Program-made: the position numbers and the translations under genes
The notes under the pieces: generated by a model
The model's database searches: none
Seen by the model: the letters and a program-made list of their open reading frames with translations, nothing else
What the model was told of the DNA's origin: nothing
NCBI GenBank assembly: GCA_040900105.1
Contig: JBBDZP010000035.1
Span: forward strand, 1 to 23,773
Origin: JACPDD01 sp040900105
GTDB taxonomy: Bacteria > Patescibacteriota > Microgenomatia > Levybacterales > UBA12049
DNA length: 23,773 nucleotides
Direction of reading: 5' to 3'
Shown: positions 6,638 to 13,161 of the stretch, in pieces
Layout of the letters: each line of letters opens with the position of its first letter
How positions within the stretch are numbered: the stretch's first letter is position 1

Positions 6638-7108
6638 ATGAGCAAAAATAAAATTCTTTTAATATCCTTCACAATCTTTCTGCTAGTGTTAGTTGGAGTC
6701 AGCTTTATTGTGCCCCGAAGAACCACAGATAATACTTCCTCCCTATCGCCTACGCCCATTCCTGCTCCTCCAACAATTATAAATGCTCAAGAAAAGATAA
6801 ACGTTTCGGGAGTTGAAATTAATGATATTACAGCCAATCCAATAATAGATAATGGCGCTGGAGATGTTCTCTTTATTCAACATCCAAAATATCAAGTAGT
6901 ATACGAGGAAGGTTTTGAGGTTTTTATAATTAGCATTCTTGCTTCTCCCTTTGAGGAAACGCGAAGAGAAGCAGAGGACGTATTTGTAGAAAAACTTGGC
7001 ATCACTAAGCAGGAAGCTTGTGGGTTAGACGTCACAATAGGATCTCCTTCATATGCAGGCGTTACCGGTTTTGATGGAAAAAACAGAAAACTAAGTTTCT
7101 GTCCTTAG
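6638..7108 (+). CDS. Conserved small membrane-anchored protein, function unknown
   Basis: This 156-residue protein has one N-terminal membrane helix (~6-25), a Ser/Thr/Pro linker (~30-48), then a compact outer domain of about 100 residues. The domain contains two Cys (in EACGLDV and the penultimate residue of the tail) that could pair. I do not recognise the family. The sequence around I-L-A-S-P-F-E-E-T-R-R-E-A-E looks like an amphipathic helix. It closes the plus-strand T4SS-like run and its TAG (7106-7108) abuts the dnaN stop with no gap. An accessory or minor-pilin-like envelope function is possible by position only. Confidence 0.7.
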   Translation: MSKNKILLISFTIFLLVLVGVSFIVPRRTTDNTSSLSPTPIPAPPTIINAQEKINVSGVEINDITANPIIDNGAGDVLFIQHPKYQVVYEEGFEVFIISILASPFEETRREAEDVFVEKLGITKQEACGLDVTIGSPSYAGVTGFDGKNRKLSFCP

Positions 7109-8221
7109 TTACTCCTGAACCCTTATAGGCATTATGAGGTGAAGAAAGCTATTGTCTCCTGCAATTTTAAACACTCCGGCATTTAAAGGGCCTGTCATTT
7201 CAAAAACCATATCTTCATCGTCAACATTGGAAAGAAGCTCCAAAAGATATCTACCATTAAATGCTATTTCGTTCTCTTCTCCATCAACTTTTGCCTCAAC
7301 CTCAACGCTTCCGTGCCCAACAGACGGGGTACTTGAGGAAACCGCAATTTTATTTTTACCAACCGCCATCCTAATGATTCCGCTTGTTTCCCTTGCAAAC
7401 ACCCAGCAGGTTTTAACCGCGTTGTGCATTTCCTGCTTGTTAAATGTTGTCCGTATGGAAAACTCAGAAGGAATTATCTTTTCATAGCTTGGAAACTCTG
7501 CTTCAATGAGCCTTCCTATAACCTCCATGTCTCCCTGAGAAAATATAACCTGGTTGTTTTCCGACGAGACAAAAACTCTTACAGAACCATCTTCCTTGAG
7601 AGAAATTAACTCTCTTAAGATTCTGGAGGGAACAATAATGGGTTTTTCCAACCCCTCCCCCTTTTTCTTTACCCCAAGAGCTATCTTCTTAAGAGAGAGC
7701 CTGTACCCGTCCGTTGCAACAATTACCCCTTCGGTCCCTTTCTCTCCCATCAATACGCCCGACAGTGCGGGTCTGCTTGAGTCAAGACTTGCGGCAAATA
7801 CAACTTTTTTTAGTTCTTTCTCCAGAAGCTCCCTCTCTATTTCCATTATCTCCTCGCCTTTTTTTTCATAAAGAACGGGGAAATCGCTCGTTGCCTGTGT
7901 TTGAAGCTGCATTTTTATTTTTGGGGTTTCCAGAAAAAGACCGTTTTCTTTTGTATAGACCTCTATTTTCCCGCTTGATATGTTTCCCAGAAGCTCAAGG
8001 AGGGTTCTTGCGGGAACCGTCACCTCCCCTTCTTCTTCTATACTGGCTGGTATCTTTCCTACAATTCCAATTTCCAGGTCTGTTGCGCTTATGGAAAGCT
8101 CTTTTCCTCTTGCAACTATCATAAAGTTTAAGAGAGCTGTTAATTGGCTTCTGCTAGATACAGCATGGGAGATAAAGGGAAGTTTGTTGTTTATGTTTTC
8201 AGAAAGTAAAGAAAACTTCAT
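7109..8221 (-). CDS. dnaN: DNA polymerase III beta subunit (sliding clamp)
   Basis: This 370-residue protein has the normal length and three-domain pattern of bacterial beta clamps. It begins MKFSLLSENINNKL, and domain ends are recognisable at V-P-A-R-T-L-L-E-L and V-P-S-R-I-L-R-E-L. The C-terminus ends LHLIMPIRVQE, close to the conserved P-M/I-R of clamps that bounds the client-peptide pocket. It forms the dimeric ring that holds polymerase III on DNA. It lies downstream of dnaA on the same strand with a 138-nt gap, the classic dnaA-dnaN order at a chromosomal origin. It converges on and directly abuts the small anchored protein gene. Confidence 0.97.
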   Translation of the reverse strand: MKFSLLSENINNKLPFISHAVSSRSQLTALLNFMIVARGKELSISATDLEIGIVGKIPASIEEEGEVTVPARTLLELLGNISSGKIEVYTKENGLFLETPKIKMQLQTQATSDFPVLYEKKGEEIMEIERELLEKELKKVVFAASLDSSRPALSGVLMGEKGTEGVIVATDGYRLSLKKIALGVKKKGEGLEKPIIVPSRILRELISLKEDGSVRVFVSSENNQVIFSQGDMEVIGRLIEAEFPSYEKIIPSEFSIRTTFNKQEMHNAVKTCWVFARETSGIIRMAVGKNKIAVSSSTPSVGHGSVEVEAKVDGEENEIAFNGRYLLELLSNVDDEDMVFEMTGPLNAGVFKIAGDNSFLHLIMPIRVQE

Positions 8222-8254
8222 TTTTTCTTAGATAATTTTATTTGTAGTTGTAGT

Positions 8255-8283
8255 AGTCTATCTGGATAAGTGGAAAAAAGCAA
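8255..8283 (-). promoter_or_regulatory. Possible dnaN promoter containing a DnaA-box-like site
   Basis: On the minus strand TTGCTT (8283-8278), a 17-nt spacer and TAGACT (8260-8255) would start transcription near 8248, giving a 27-nt leader. The spacer contains TTATCCAGA (8269-8261), one mismatch from a DnaA box. Only modest matches to the hexamers. Confidence 0.35.
8261..8269 (-). promoter_or_regulatory. DnaA box-like site (one mismatch)
   Basis: Reads TTATCCAGA on the minus strand, against the consensus TTATCCACA. It lies in the dnaA-dnaN gap, 34 nt from the perfect box at 8303-8311 and in the same orientation. Confidence 0.5.
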
Positions 8284-8302
8284 CAAACAAGAACGAAAAA
8301 TA

Positions 8303-8311
8303 TGTGGATAA
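8303..8311 (-). promoter_or_regulatory. DnaA box (perfect TTATCCACA)
   Basis: A perfect consensus 9-mer on the minus strand in the dnaA-dnaN intergenic gap. The gap (8222-8359) is AT-rich and holds a second near-match, so it may be one half of a bipartite oriC or an autoregulatory site. Confidence 0.75.
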
Positions 8312-8359
8312 GCAGTGGACAAAAATGGGAACAAGATGTTTAAAGACGGCTCTTTCCCT

Positions 8360-9757
8360 CTAATCCACATTTTTGCCCCCTACATATCCTCTTACTTTCA
8401 GCATTTCCGACGCAAATATGTTTTGAGAAAGCAGGGTTTCTATTTTTCCTACACCATACATCACAGTTGTGTGGTCTCGTCCGCCCAGGACGTTTCCTAT
8501 CTCAACAAAAGTAAGGCCGTAGTCTTTCTTAAGAAGATACATGGTGATTTGTCTTATCTTCACCAAGGAGGCGTCCCTTTTTGCGCCCTTAATGAGGGTG
8601 GGTTTGGTTTTGTAGAAGGAGCAAATACTTTTAATTATATCGTCCGGGTGATGGTTCACAAATTCATCTTCTTTATTTCCTAATACCTGCTCTGCCAGTT
8701 CTATTGTTATCTCAGAGTCCCCAGCCTGCGCTATTGTTATAAGCTTTAAGAGTGCTCCTTCAAGGCTTCTTGCATCTTGGGTTTTTTCCGCTACTTTCTT
8801 TGCAACCTCAATAGATATGGGGTGGTTATATTTCTTTGCTTTAATAAGAAGTATGGCGCTTCTAAGCTCAAAGTCGGGAGCCGATATGTCAACCGCAAGC
8901 CCCCCCGCAAATCTTGAGGAAAGCCTTTTCTCTATATTTTTTATTTCTGAGGGATGTCTGTCTGAGGAAAGTACAATCTGAGAACCCTTGTCAACCAACG
9001 TGTTAAAGGTGTGGAAAAGTTCCTCTTGAACACGTTCTTTTCCGGCCACAAATTGAATATCATCGATTATTAGAAGATCTATGTCTCTAAATCTTTTTTT
9101 CATCCTGGCCGTGTCATTAGATCTTATTGCCTCAACAACTTCGTTTGTAAACTCCTCGCTTGTTATGTAGGATATTTTTTTACGTGGGTCGTTTAGATAA
9201 ACATCGTTTGCGATTGCTTGCATTAGGTGTGTTTTTCCAACTCCCACAGGCCCATATATAAAAAGAGGGTTATAGCTTTCCCCCACTTTCCTGGAGACCG
9301 TTTGGGCGCTGACGTAAGCAAGCTGGTTGCTTGAGCTTACTGCAAAGTTTTGAAACGTATAGTCTTTTCTGACTCTTGGCAAGTGTCCAATTGTGAAAGA
9401 TGACTTCTCTTGTTCTGAGCCTGCTTGCAGTGAGCTCGCCGAACCTGCCGAAGGAGCGTCTTGTACAAAAAGAGGCCCGCTATCAACTTTTTTTCCGGAA
9501 ACAACCTCAACTGTTTTTGGAACAAAGATTATCTTTGTCTCCATGCCGGTATGTTTATCTACCGTTTTTTTAATAACGTCGTAAAACCTTTTTTGCAAAA
9601 GGTCTATTATCATAGCTGAAGGGACTGCTATTGTTGCTACTTTATTCTCCAGGGAAATAAGAGAAGTTCTCTGAAATAATGTCAGGTAGTTTGCCTTGGA
9701 AATTTCTGTTTCAATTTCTCCAAGAATCTTTTTCCATAATTTAGCATTTTCTTCCAT
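8360..9757 (-). CDS. dnaA: Chromosomal replication initiator DnaA
   Basis: This 465-residue protein has the full DnaA layout. Domain I is at ~1-80 (LWKKILGEIETEIS...). A linker (~85-130) follows, then the AAA+ domain with Walker A GPVGVGKTH (169-177) and Walker B LLIIDDIQF. The C-terminal DNA-binding domain carries the signature GGRDHTTVMYG (about 425-436). It opens the origin and loads helicase. Residues 101-117 of the linker (APSAGSASS..., Ser/Ala/Gly/Gln-rich) are encoded by a GC-rich repeat-like stretch at ~9412-9456, an apparent in-frame insertion. The gene points toward dnaN and is divergent from rpmH. A strong promoter ~117 nt upstream has a DnaA box in its spacer, which suggests autorepression. 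No Shine-Dalgarno sequence is evident before the ATG. Confidence 0.97.
   Translation of the reverse strand: MEENAKLWKKILGEIETEISKANYLTLFQRTSLISLENKVATIAVPSAMIIDLLQKRFYDVIKKTVDKHTGMETKIIFVPKTVEVVSGKKVDSGPLFVQDAPSAGSASSLQAGSEQEKSSFTIGHLPRVRKDYTFQNFAVSSSNQLAYVSAQTVSRKVGESYNPLFIYGPVGVGKTHLMQAIANDVYLNDPRKKISYITSEEFTNEVVEAIRSNDTARMKKRFRDIDLLIIDDIQFVAGKERVQEELFHTFNTLVDKGSQIVLSSDRHPSEIKNIEKRLSSRFAGGLAVDISAPDFELRSAILLIKAKKYNHPISIEVAKKVAEKTQDARSLEGALLKLITIAQAGDSEITIELAEQVLGNKEDEFVNHHPDDIIKSICSFYKTKPTLIKGAKRDASLVKIRQITMYLLKKDYGLTFVEIGNVLGGRDHTTVMYGVGKIETLLSQNIFASEMLKVRGYVGGKNVD
9412..9456. repeat. GC-rich CTGAGCCTG...CGAA-type element inside dnaA
   Basis: The plus strand holds TGAGCCTG (9415-9422), TGAGCTCG, CGAACCTG and CCGAAGGAG in a 45-bp stretch much richer in GC than the rest of the gene. 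CTGAGCCTG and CGAAC recur at 23737-23751 in front of the bL25 gene. It is in frame and codes for a flexible Ser/Ala/Gly stretch of the DnaA linker. Confidence 0.55.
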
Positions 9758-9790
9758 AAGTTTTTTTGACCAACTCGGGTGCTTACAAGA

Positions 9791-9866
9791 GGCCCGCCTG
9801 ATCTTGCCGTTCGCCTTCGGGTACTATTCGTACACGGCTCACGGAGCGATCTAAGGCGGACAGGCA
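9791..9866. repeat. GC-rich imperfect inverted-repeat block in the dnaA leader
   Basis: About 62% GC by hand count, in an AT-rich gap. The outer arms are GCCCGCCTGATC (9792-9803) and GATCTAAGGCGGACAGGC (9848-9865). The inner arms run from CCGT (9807) and CCGTG-type sequence (complement of 9831-9845) to a GTAC-tattc-GTAC centre (9821-9833). Transcribed, it would fold into a long branched hairpin in the ~117-nt dnaA 5' leader. The GGCGGA and AGGCAG words link it to the palindromes elsewhere in the window. Confidence 0.6.
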
Positions 9867-9880
9867 GTTTAGGTAAAAGC

Positions 9881-9910
9881 AGTGTAGCGATGTGGATAAC
9901 TTTTTGTCAA
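9881..9910 (-). promoter_or_regulatory. dnaA promoter with DnaA box in the spacer
   Basis: On the minus strand a perfect TTGACA (9910-9905), an 18-nt spacer and TACACT (9886-9881) form a good promoter, with a predicted start near 9874. The spacer contains the perfect DnaA box, so DnaA binding should block polymerase. Confidence 0.75.
9891..9899 (-). promoter_or_regulatory. DnaA box (perfect TTATCCACA)
   Basis: A perfect consensus box on the minus strand between the -35 and -10 of the dnaA promoter and within the probable origin. Confidence 0.85.
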
Positions 9911-9967
9911 TAGGAATAAATAGATAAGACTATGTCGTTTTCCCCACTATTAAAAAAACACGGGCTT

Positions 9968-9976
9968 TGGTATACT
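9968..9976 (+). promoter_or_regulatory. Extended -10 promoter of rpmH, predicted leaderless
   Basis: TGG-TATACT at 9968-9976. A start 7 nt after the -10 is 9983, exactly the A of the rpmH ATG. No clear -35 is seen. The site excludes the longer reading frame from ATG 9932 as the translated form of this transcript. Confidence 0.75.
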
Positions 9977-9982
9977 TCAAGC

Positions 9983-10120
9983 ATGGAAAAATATAAGTTA
10001 AAGGTTAAGAAAGTAAAAAGAAAAAGAAAGCACGGATTCTTAAAAAGATCAGCAACGCACGGAGGACAAAAAGTTCTTAAAAGAAGAAGGGCAAAAGGGA
10101 GAAGGAGAACAGCGGTCTAG
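9983..10120 (+). CDS. rpmH: Large ribosomal subunit protein bL34
   Basis: This 45-residue, highly basic protein has the bL34 motif R-K-H-G-F-L-K-R and then G-G-Q-K-V-L-K-R-R-R-A-K-G-R-R-R. It is a normal bL34 length with a slightly extended N-terminus (MEKYKLKVKKVKRK). An in-frame ATG at 9932 would add 17 residues that have no bL34 character, and the extended -10 lies between the two ATGs, so the start at 9983 is chosen. First gene of the conserved rpmH-rnpA-yidD-yidC-jag run, divergent from dnaA. Confidence 0.95.
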   Translation: MEKYKLKVKKVKRKRKHGFLKRSATHGGQKVLKRRRAKGRRRTAV

Positions 10121-10130
10121 CTAAGTCCTG

Positions 10131-10136
10131 AAAGGA
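10131..10136 (+). promoter_or_regulatory. Shine-Dalgarno of rnpA (AAAGGA)
   Basis: AAAGGA lies 6 nt before TTG 10143 and 12 nt before ATG 10149. The spacing favours the TTG start. It contrasts with the first genes of transcription units here, which mostly lack such a site. Confidence 0.6.
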
Positions 10137-10142
10137 TGTGCT

Positions 10143-10475
10143 TTGCGCATGCTCAAGAAAAAATACAGGCTTCCCGCAAATGTAAGGCTTGGGAAAGCAG
10201 AAACCATTTCTGCCAAGTATTTTATCTTAAAAACAGCAAGCAGCAGTCTTCCTTATCCTAGATTTGCTTTTGTTATATCAAAGAAGGTGGATAGGCGTGC
10301 GGTTATTAGGAACAGAATTAAAAGAGAAATGGCAAGTTCAATACAAAGATTAATTGACAAGGTTAGTCCGGGAAAAGACATGGTATTTATCTTAAAAAGA
10401 AGTGCGGTAGAAAGTATGCCCTTGCTTGCTCGGTCAGTAAAGGATGTTTTCCTTCAGGAAGGACTATCAAAATGA
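10143..10475 (+). CDS. rnpA: Ribonuclease P protein component
   Basis: This 110-residue basic protein has the RnpA pattern: FAFVISKKVDRRAVIRNRIKR (the RNR signature that contacts P RNA) in the middle and a hydrophobic/basic C-terminal helix. It binds the catalytic RNase P RNA and helps remove tRNA 5' leaders. The start is TTG 10143, chosen by the well-spaced AAAGGA. ATG 10149 (108 residues) is the alternative and differs only by two residues. It sits 22 nt after rpmH and its stop overlaps the yidD ATG (ATGA), so coupled translation is likely. Confidence 0.93.
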   Translation: MRMLKKKYRLPANVRLGKAETISAKYFILKTASSSLPYPRFAFVISKKVDRRAVIRNRIKREMASSIQRLIDKVSPGKDMVFILKRSAVESMPLLARSVKDVFLQEGLSK

Positions 10476-10702
10476 AATACGTTCTCATTCTTATGTTGCT
10501 TATATATACAAAGATAATTTCCCGTATTCTGGATGCTTTTTTTGGACCTAACCCACGATGTCGCTTTGAAGAAACCTGTTCCCAATATTCTATGAGAGCC
10601 ATTAAGGAGAAAGGTGCCCTAAAGGGAATTTTATTATCTCTGCTTAGGCTTTCAAAGTGTCATCCATTTTCCAAAGCAAACTTAAAATATGAATCCATTT
10701 GA
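10472..10702 (+). CDS. yidD: Membrane protein insertion efficiency factor YidD
   Basis: This 76-residue protein has a hydrophobic N-terminus, then the family signature GPNPRCRFEETCSQYSMRAI and a later R-L-S-K-C-H-P-F motif with conserved Cys residues. YidD proteins assist YidC-mediated insertion, and yidC follows directly. It overlaps rnpA by 4 nt and yidC by 14 nt. A good AAGGA (10459-10463) lies 8 nt before the ATG. Confidence 0.93.
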   Translation: MKYVLILMLLIYTKIISRILDAFFGPNPRCRFEETCSQYSMRAIKEKGALKGILLSLLRLSKCHPFSKANLKYESI

Positions 10703-11483
10703 CGTCTTCTTGGTTTACCCAATAATAAATGTTCTAATTGCAATTTATCATTTGTTGATAGCACTGCATATTCCCTACGCGCTTGGTTTCTCTATCATAG
10801 TTCTAACGGTGCTTATGCGTGTTGCCCTGTATCCTTTCACCGCAACTCAGCTAAAAGCTGCAAAAAAAATGCAGGGTGTTTCCCATCACGTGGCTAATCT
10901 GAAAGAAAAACATAAGGGAGACGCAAAGCGCATTCAAGCTGAAACAATGAAACTCTATAAAGAGCATGGAATTAATCCTGCCGCAGGGTGTCTTCCTATA
11001 TTAATCCAGATTCCGATTATTTGGGGGCTTTATTCTGTTCTCCAGCAAGCAGTTTCGGTTTCTCCTTCCGCTGCTCTTGCACATATAAATCAAATTGTAT
11101 ATTTCCCCATTCTTCATCTTGATAAGACTTGGGATCCAACCTTTTTCGGAGTTCCGTTAGGACAGGGGCCTTCCAATCTCTTTTCAACAATGGGGCCCGT
11201 AGTTATTCTGGTCCCCATTATTACCGGAGCTCTGCAGTATGTTCAGTCAAAAATGATGTTGCCGCAGGTAGATAAAGATGCTAAGAAGTTACAAAAGAAA
11301 AATGATGATTTTGCTACAACTTTTCAAAACCAGTCAACCTATATATTTCCAATTATGATTGCATTTGTATCTTATACTTTTCCAATGGGAATGTCTCTTT
11401 ATTGGAATACATTTTCTATTTTTGGTATCATACAACAATATAAAATTTCAGGCTGGGGTGGGCTTATGAAGAAAAAGGGATAA
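10689..11483 (+). CDS. yidC: Membrane protein insertase YidC/Oxa1 family
   Basis: This 264-residue protein has the YidC core: first helix region with IIVLTVLMRVALYPFTATQLKAAKKMQ, a cytoplasmic hairpin (KLYKEHGINPAAGCLPILIQIPI), and further helices ending in ...FPMGMSLYWNTFSIFGIIQQY. The Arg in LMRVALYP corresponds to the conserved Arg of the hydrophilic groove. It is the short form without the large periplasmic domain of Gram-negative YidC, as in Gram-positive and CPR bacteria. It overlaps yidD by 14 nt and is followed by jag after one base. Confidence 0.96.
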   Translation: MNPFDVFLVYPIINVLIAIYHLLIALHIPYALGFSIIVLTVLMRVALYPFTATQLKAAKKMQGVSHHVANLKEKHKGDAKRIQAETMKLYKEHGINPAAGCLPILIQIPIIWGLYSVLQQAVSVSPSAALAHINQIVYFPILHLDKTWDPTFFGVPLGQGPSNLFSTMGPVVILVPIITGALQYVQSKMMLPQVDKDAKKLQKKNDDFATTFQNQSTYIFPIMIAFVSYTFPMGMSLYWNTFSIFGIIQQYKISGWGGLMKKKG

Positions 11484-11484
11484 C

Positions 11485-11937
11485 ATGACAAAAAAAGATT
11501 TAGAAACAATAAAAAAGACTGCTCAGAAACTTTTTGAAATGTTGCAGATTCAGGGAGAAGTTGTTGTTGAAGAAGCGCAGGAAGGGGCCAGCGTTGTCCT
11601 TGAGACCGAGGATAGCGGAATAGTAATTGGTCATCATGGGGAAACTCTAGAGGCTTTGCAGTTGGTGTTGTCTCTTGTTACGGCAAAAGAGTTGGGAGAG
11701 TTTACTAGAATTACTCTTGAGGTTGGAGATTACAGAAAGAGCCGGGAAGAATATCTTAGAAGTCTTGCCGTGTCTTCAAAAGAAAAAGCACTAGCCGAAG
11801 GAAGAGAAGTGACTCTTCCCATGTTAAGACCTTGGGAAAGAAGAGTAATTCATTTAATGTTTCAGGATGATAAAGAGGTCACGTCCGAGTCTGTTGGAGA
11901 GGGCAAGGAGAGGGTTCTGGTCGTTAAGCCCCGCTAG
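11485..11937 (+). CDS. jag: RNA-binding protein Jag/KhpB (KH and R3H domains)
   Basis: This 150-residue protein has a type II KH domain with the loop IGHHGETLEALQ (G49-H-H-G52) and an R3H domain with R119-x3-H123 and the end T-S-E-S-V-G-E-G-K-E-R. The N-terminal Jag domain of larger homologues is reduced to a short helix. Jag/KhpB binds RNA and is linked to cell division and elongation in Gram-positive bacteria. AAGGGA just before the ATG is a good ribosome-binding site. The last ~70 nt overlap the predicted start of the next gene in another frame. Confidence 0.94.
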   Translation: MTKKDLETIKKTAQKLFEMLQIQGEVVVEEAQEGASVVLETEDSGIVIGHHGETLEALQLVLSLVTAKELGEFTRITLEVGDYRKSREEYLRSLAVSSKEKALAEGREVTLPMLRPWERRVIHLMFQDDKEVTSESVGEGKERVLVVKPR

Positions 11938-13153
11938 CAGTCTTTATTTTCTTATTGTTCTTTTTCTCCCCACCCAGCTTGGGCGCCACTTTTGGCCCGA
12001 TTTTTCCTTTGTCTCAGGACTTCGGATCGATTACCTTTCCCCTACCCTATATCTAACCGACATCTTACTTATTCTACTTTTTATTTTTTTCGTTCAGAGG
12101 ACGATCGGCCTTTGGCCGAGGTCGTTATCCAAGTTGCCCATTTTTTTTGTCGTCTTTGTGGCGGCTTTGCTTTCCGGCATTTTTTTATCAAAGTCTCCGC
12201 TTGCTGGATTGTTTGGGTTGTTAAGACTAGCCGAATTATTATTTTTGGGATTCTACACAATAAAAAATATAAGAAATCTGAAGCCAGTTGTTTATGCTTT
12301 GTCTATAGGCTTAACCTTTGAGTCGGCTCTTGCAATAGCACAATATTTTAATCAAGGATCTTTAAATTCGATATTTTATTTTTTAGGAGAAAGAACTTTT
12401 AACTCTCAGACTCCAGGAATTGCCAATGCTTCCTTAAATGGCTCCTTGGTTCTTCGTCCTTATGCTACCTTTTCCCATCCAAACGTTTTGGCTGCATATC
12501 TTGTCCTTTCAATGACATTTATTCTTTTTTCTTTTCGGAAGACTTTGAAATATCCTCTTTTGCTTGTTGGAACAGCTGCGCTTTTTCTAACTTTAAGTAG
12601 AGTTGCGATTTTAATCTGGATTGTGGCTTTTTCTTTCTGGCTTATTAAAAAGTTTTGGATATCCTCAAAAATAAAGATTGTTTTCTTTTTGATTGCAACA
12701 ATTGCTTTGGTTCATTTTTCTCCGCTGTATACTAGGTTTTCTAGTCTAAGCCTGACCAATGAGGGAGTAGAATCTCGCATTTTGCTTTCAAAAGCTGCAG
12801 TAGATATGGTCTTAGATAAGCCAATTCTAGGAGTGGGAATTAATAATTTTTTAATAAATCTGCCTCTTTATGAAAAGCCTACCGGAAGCATTTTTCACCT
12901 TCAGCCGGTACACAATATTTTCTTGCTGGTTTTGGCCGAGACCGGAATATTGGGCTTTGGGTTTTTCATGTGGTTTTTATTTAAGACTTTTAGGAAGGTT
13001 CTTAAAAGAAATGCGTTTGCTTTAATTTTGTTTTCCGAGATTCTACTCTTGGGATCTTTTGATCATTACTTCTTAACTCTTCAGCAGGGCCAGCTTATGT
13101 TTGTCCTTGTCTTAGGCCTCTGCTGGTCCCCCTTCAGAAGTATATGGCGTTAG
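11867..13153 (+). CDS. O-antigen ligase/Wzy-type polysaccharide polymerase, membrane protein
   Basis: This 428-residue protein has about ten to twelve membrane helices. A large outer loop is followed by a Wzy_C-type signature: L-D-K-P-I-L-G-V-G-I-N-N-F ... P-V-H-N-I-F-L-L-V-L-A-E-T-G-I-L-G. The His and Arg residues there are typical of O-antigen ligases and polymerases that join sugar chains at the outer face. The start is uncertain. ATG 11867 overlaps jag by 71 nt; an in-frame TTG at 11894 is the alternative, and no Shine-Dalgarno supports either. A TTTAAT at 11853-11858 could give a near-leaderless start at 11867. The flippase and DUF4012 genes downstream point to a surface-polysaccharide role. 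Confidence 0.85.
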   Translation: MIKRSRPSLLERARRGFWSLSPASSLYFLIVLFLPTQLGRHFWPDFSFVSGLRIDYLSPTLYLTDILLILLFIFFVQRTIGLWPRSLSKLPIFFVVFVAALLSGIFLSKSPLAGLFGLLRLAELLFLGFYTIKNIRNLKPVVYALSIGLTFESALAIAQYFNQGSLNSIFYFLGERTFNSQTPGIANASLNGSLVLRPYATFSHPNVLAAYLVLSMTFILFSFRKTLKYPLLLVGTAALFLTLSRVAILIWIVAFSFWLIKKFWISSKIKIVFFLIATIALVHFSPLYTRFSSLSLTNEGVESRILLSKAAVDMVLDKPILGVGINNFLINLPLYEKPTGSIFHLQPVHNIFLLVLAETGILGFGFFMWFLFKTFRKVLKRNAFALILFSEILLLGSFDHYFLTLQQGQLMFVLVLGLCWSPFRSIWR

Positions 13154-13161
13154 AGTTTATT

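Larger units (their letters stand above)
9758..9982. other. oriC: Probable oriC / divergent dnaA-rpmH regulatory region
   Basis: This 225-bp gap separates divergent dnaA and rpmH. It contains one perfect DnaA box (9891-9899), the dnaA promoter around it, a GC-rich inverted-repeat block (9791-9866) and an AT-rich stretch toward rpmH (~9901-9960) that could unwind. The gene order dnaN-dnaA / rpmH-rnpA-yidD-yidC-jag is the textbook neighbourhood of bacterial origins. With only one perfect box here and one in the dnaA-dnaN gap, the origin could be bipartite. Function is inferred from location and motifs. Confidence 0.65.

Noticed and set aside
9932..9982. ATG-started N-terminal extension of rpmH
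   Set aside because: An extended -10 lies inside it and places the transcript start on the downstream ATG. The extra residues are not bL34-like.
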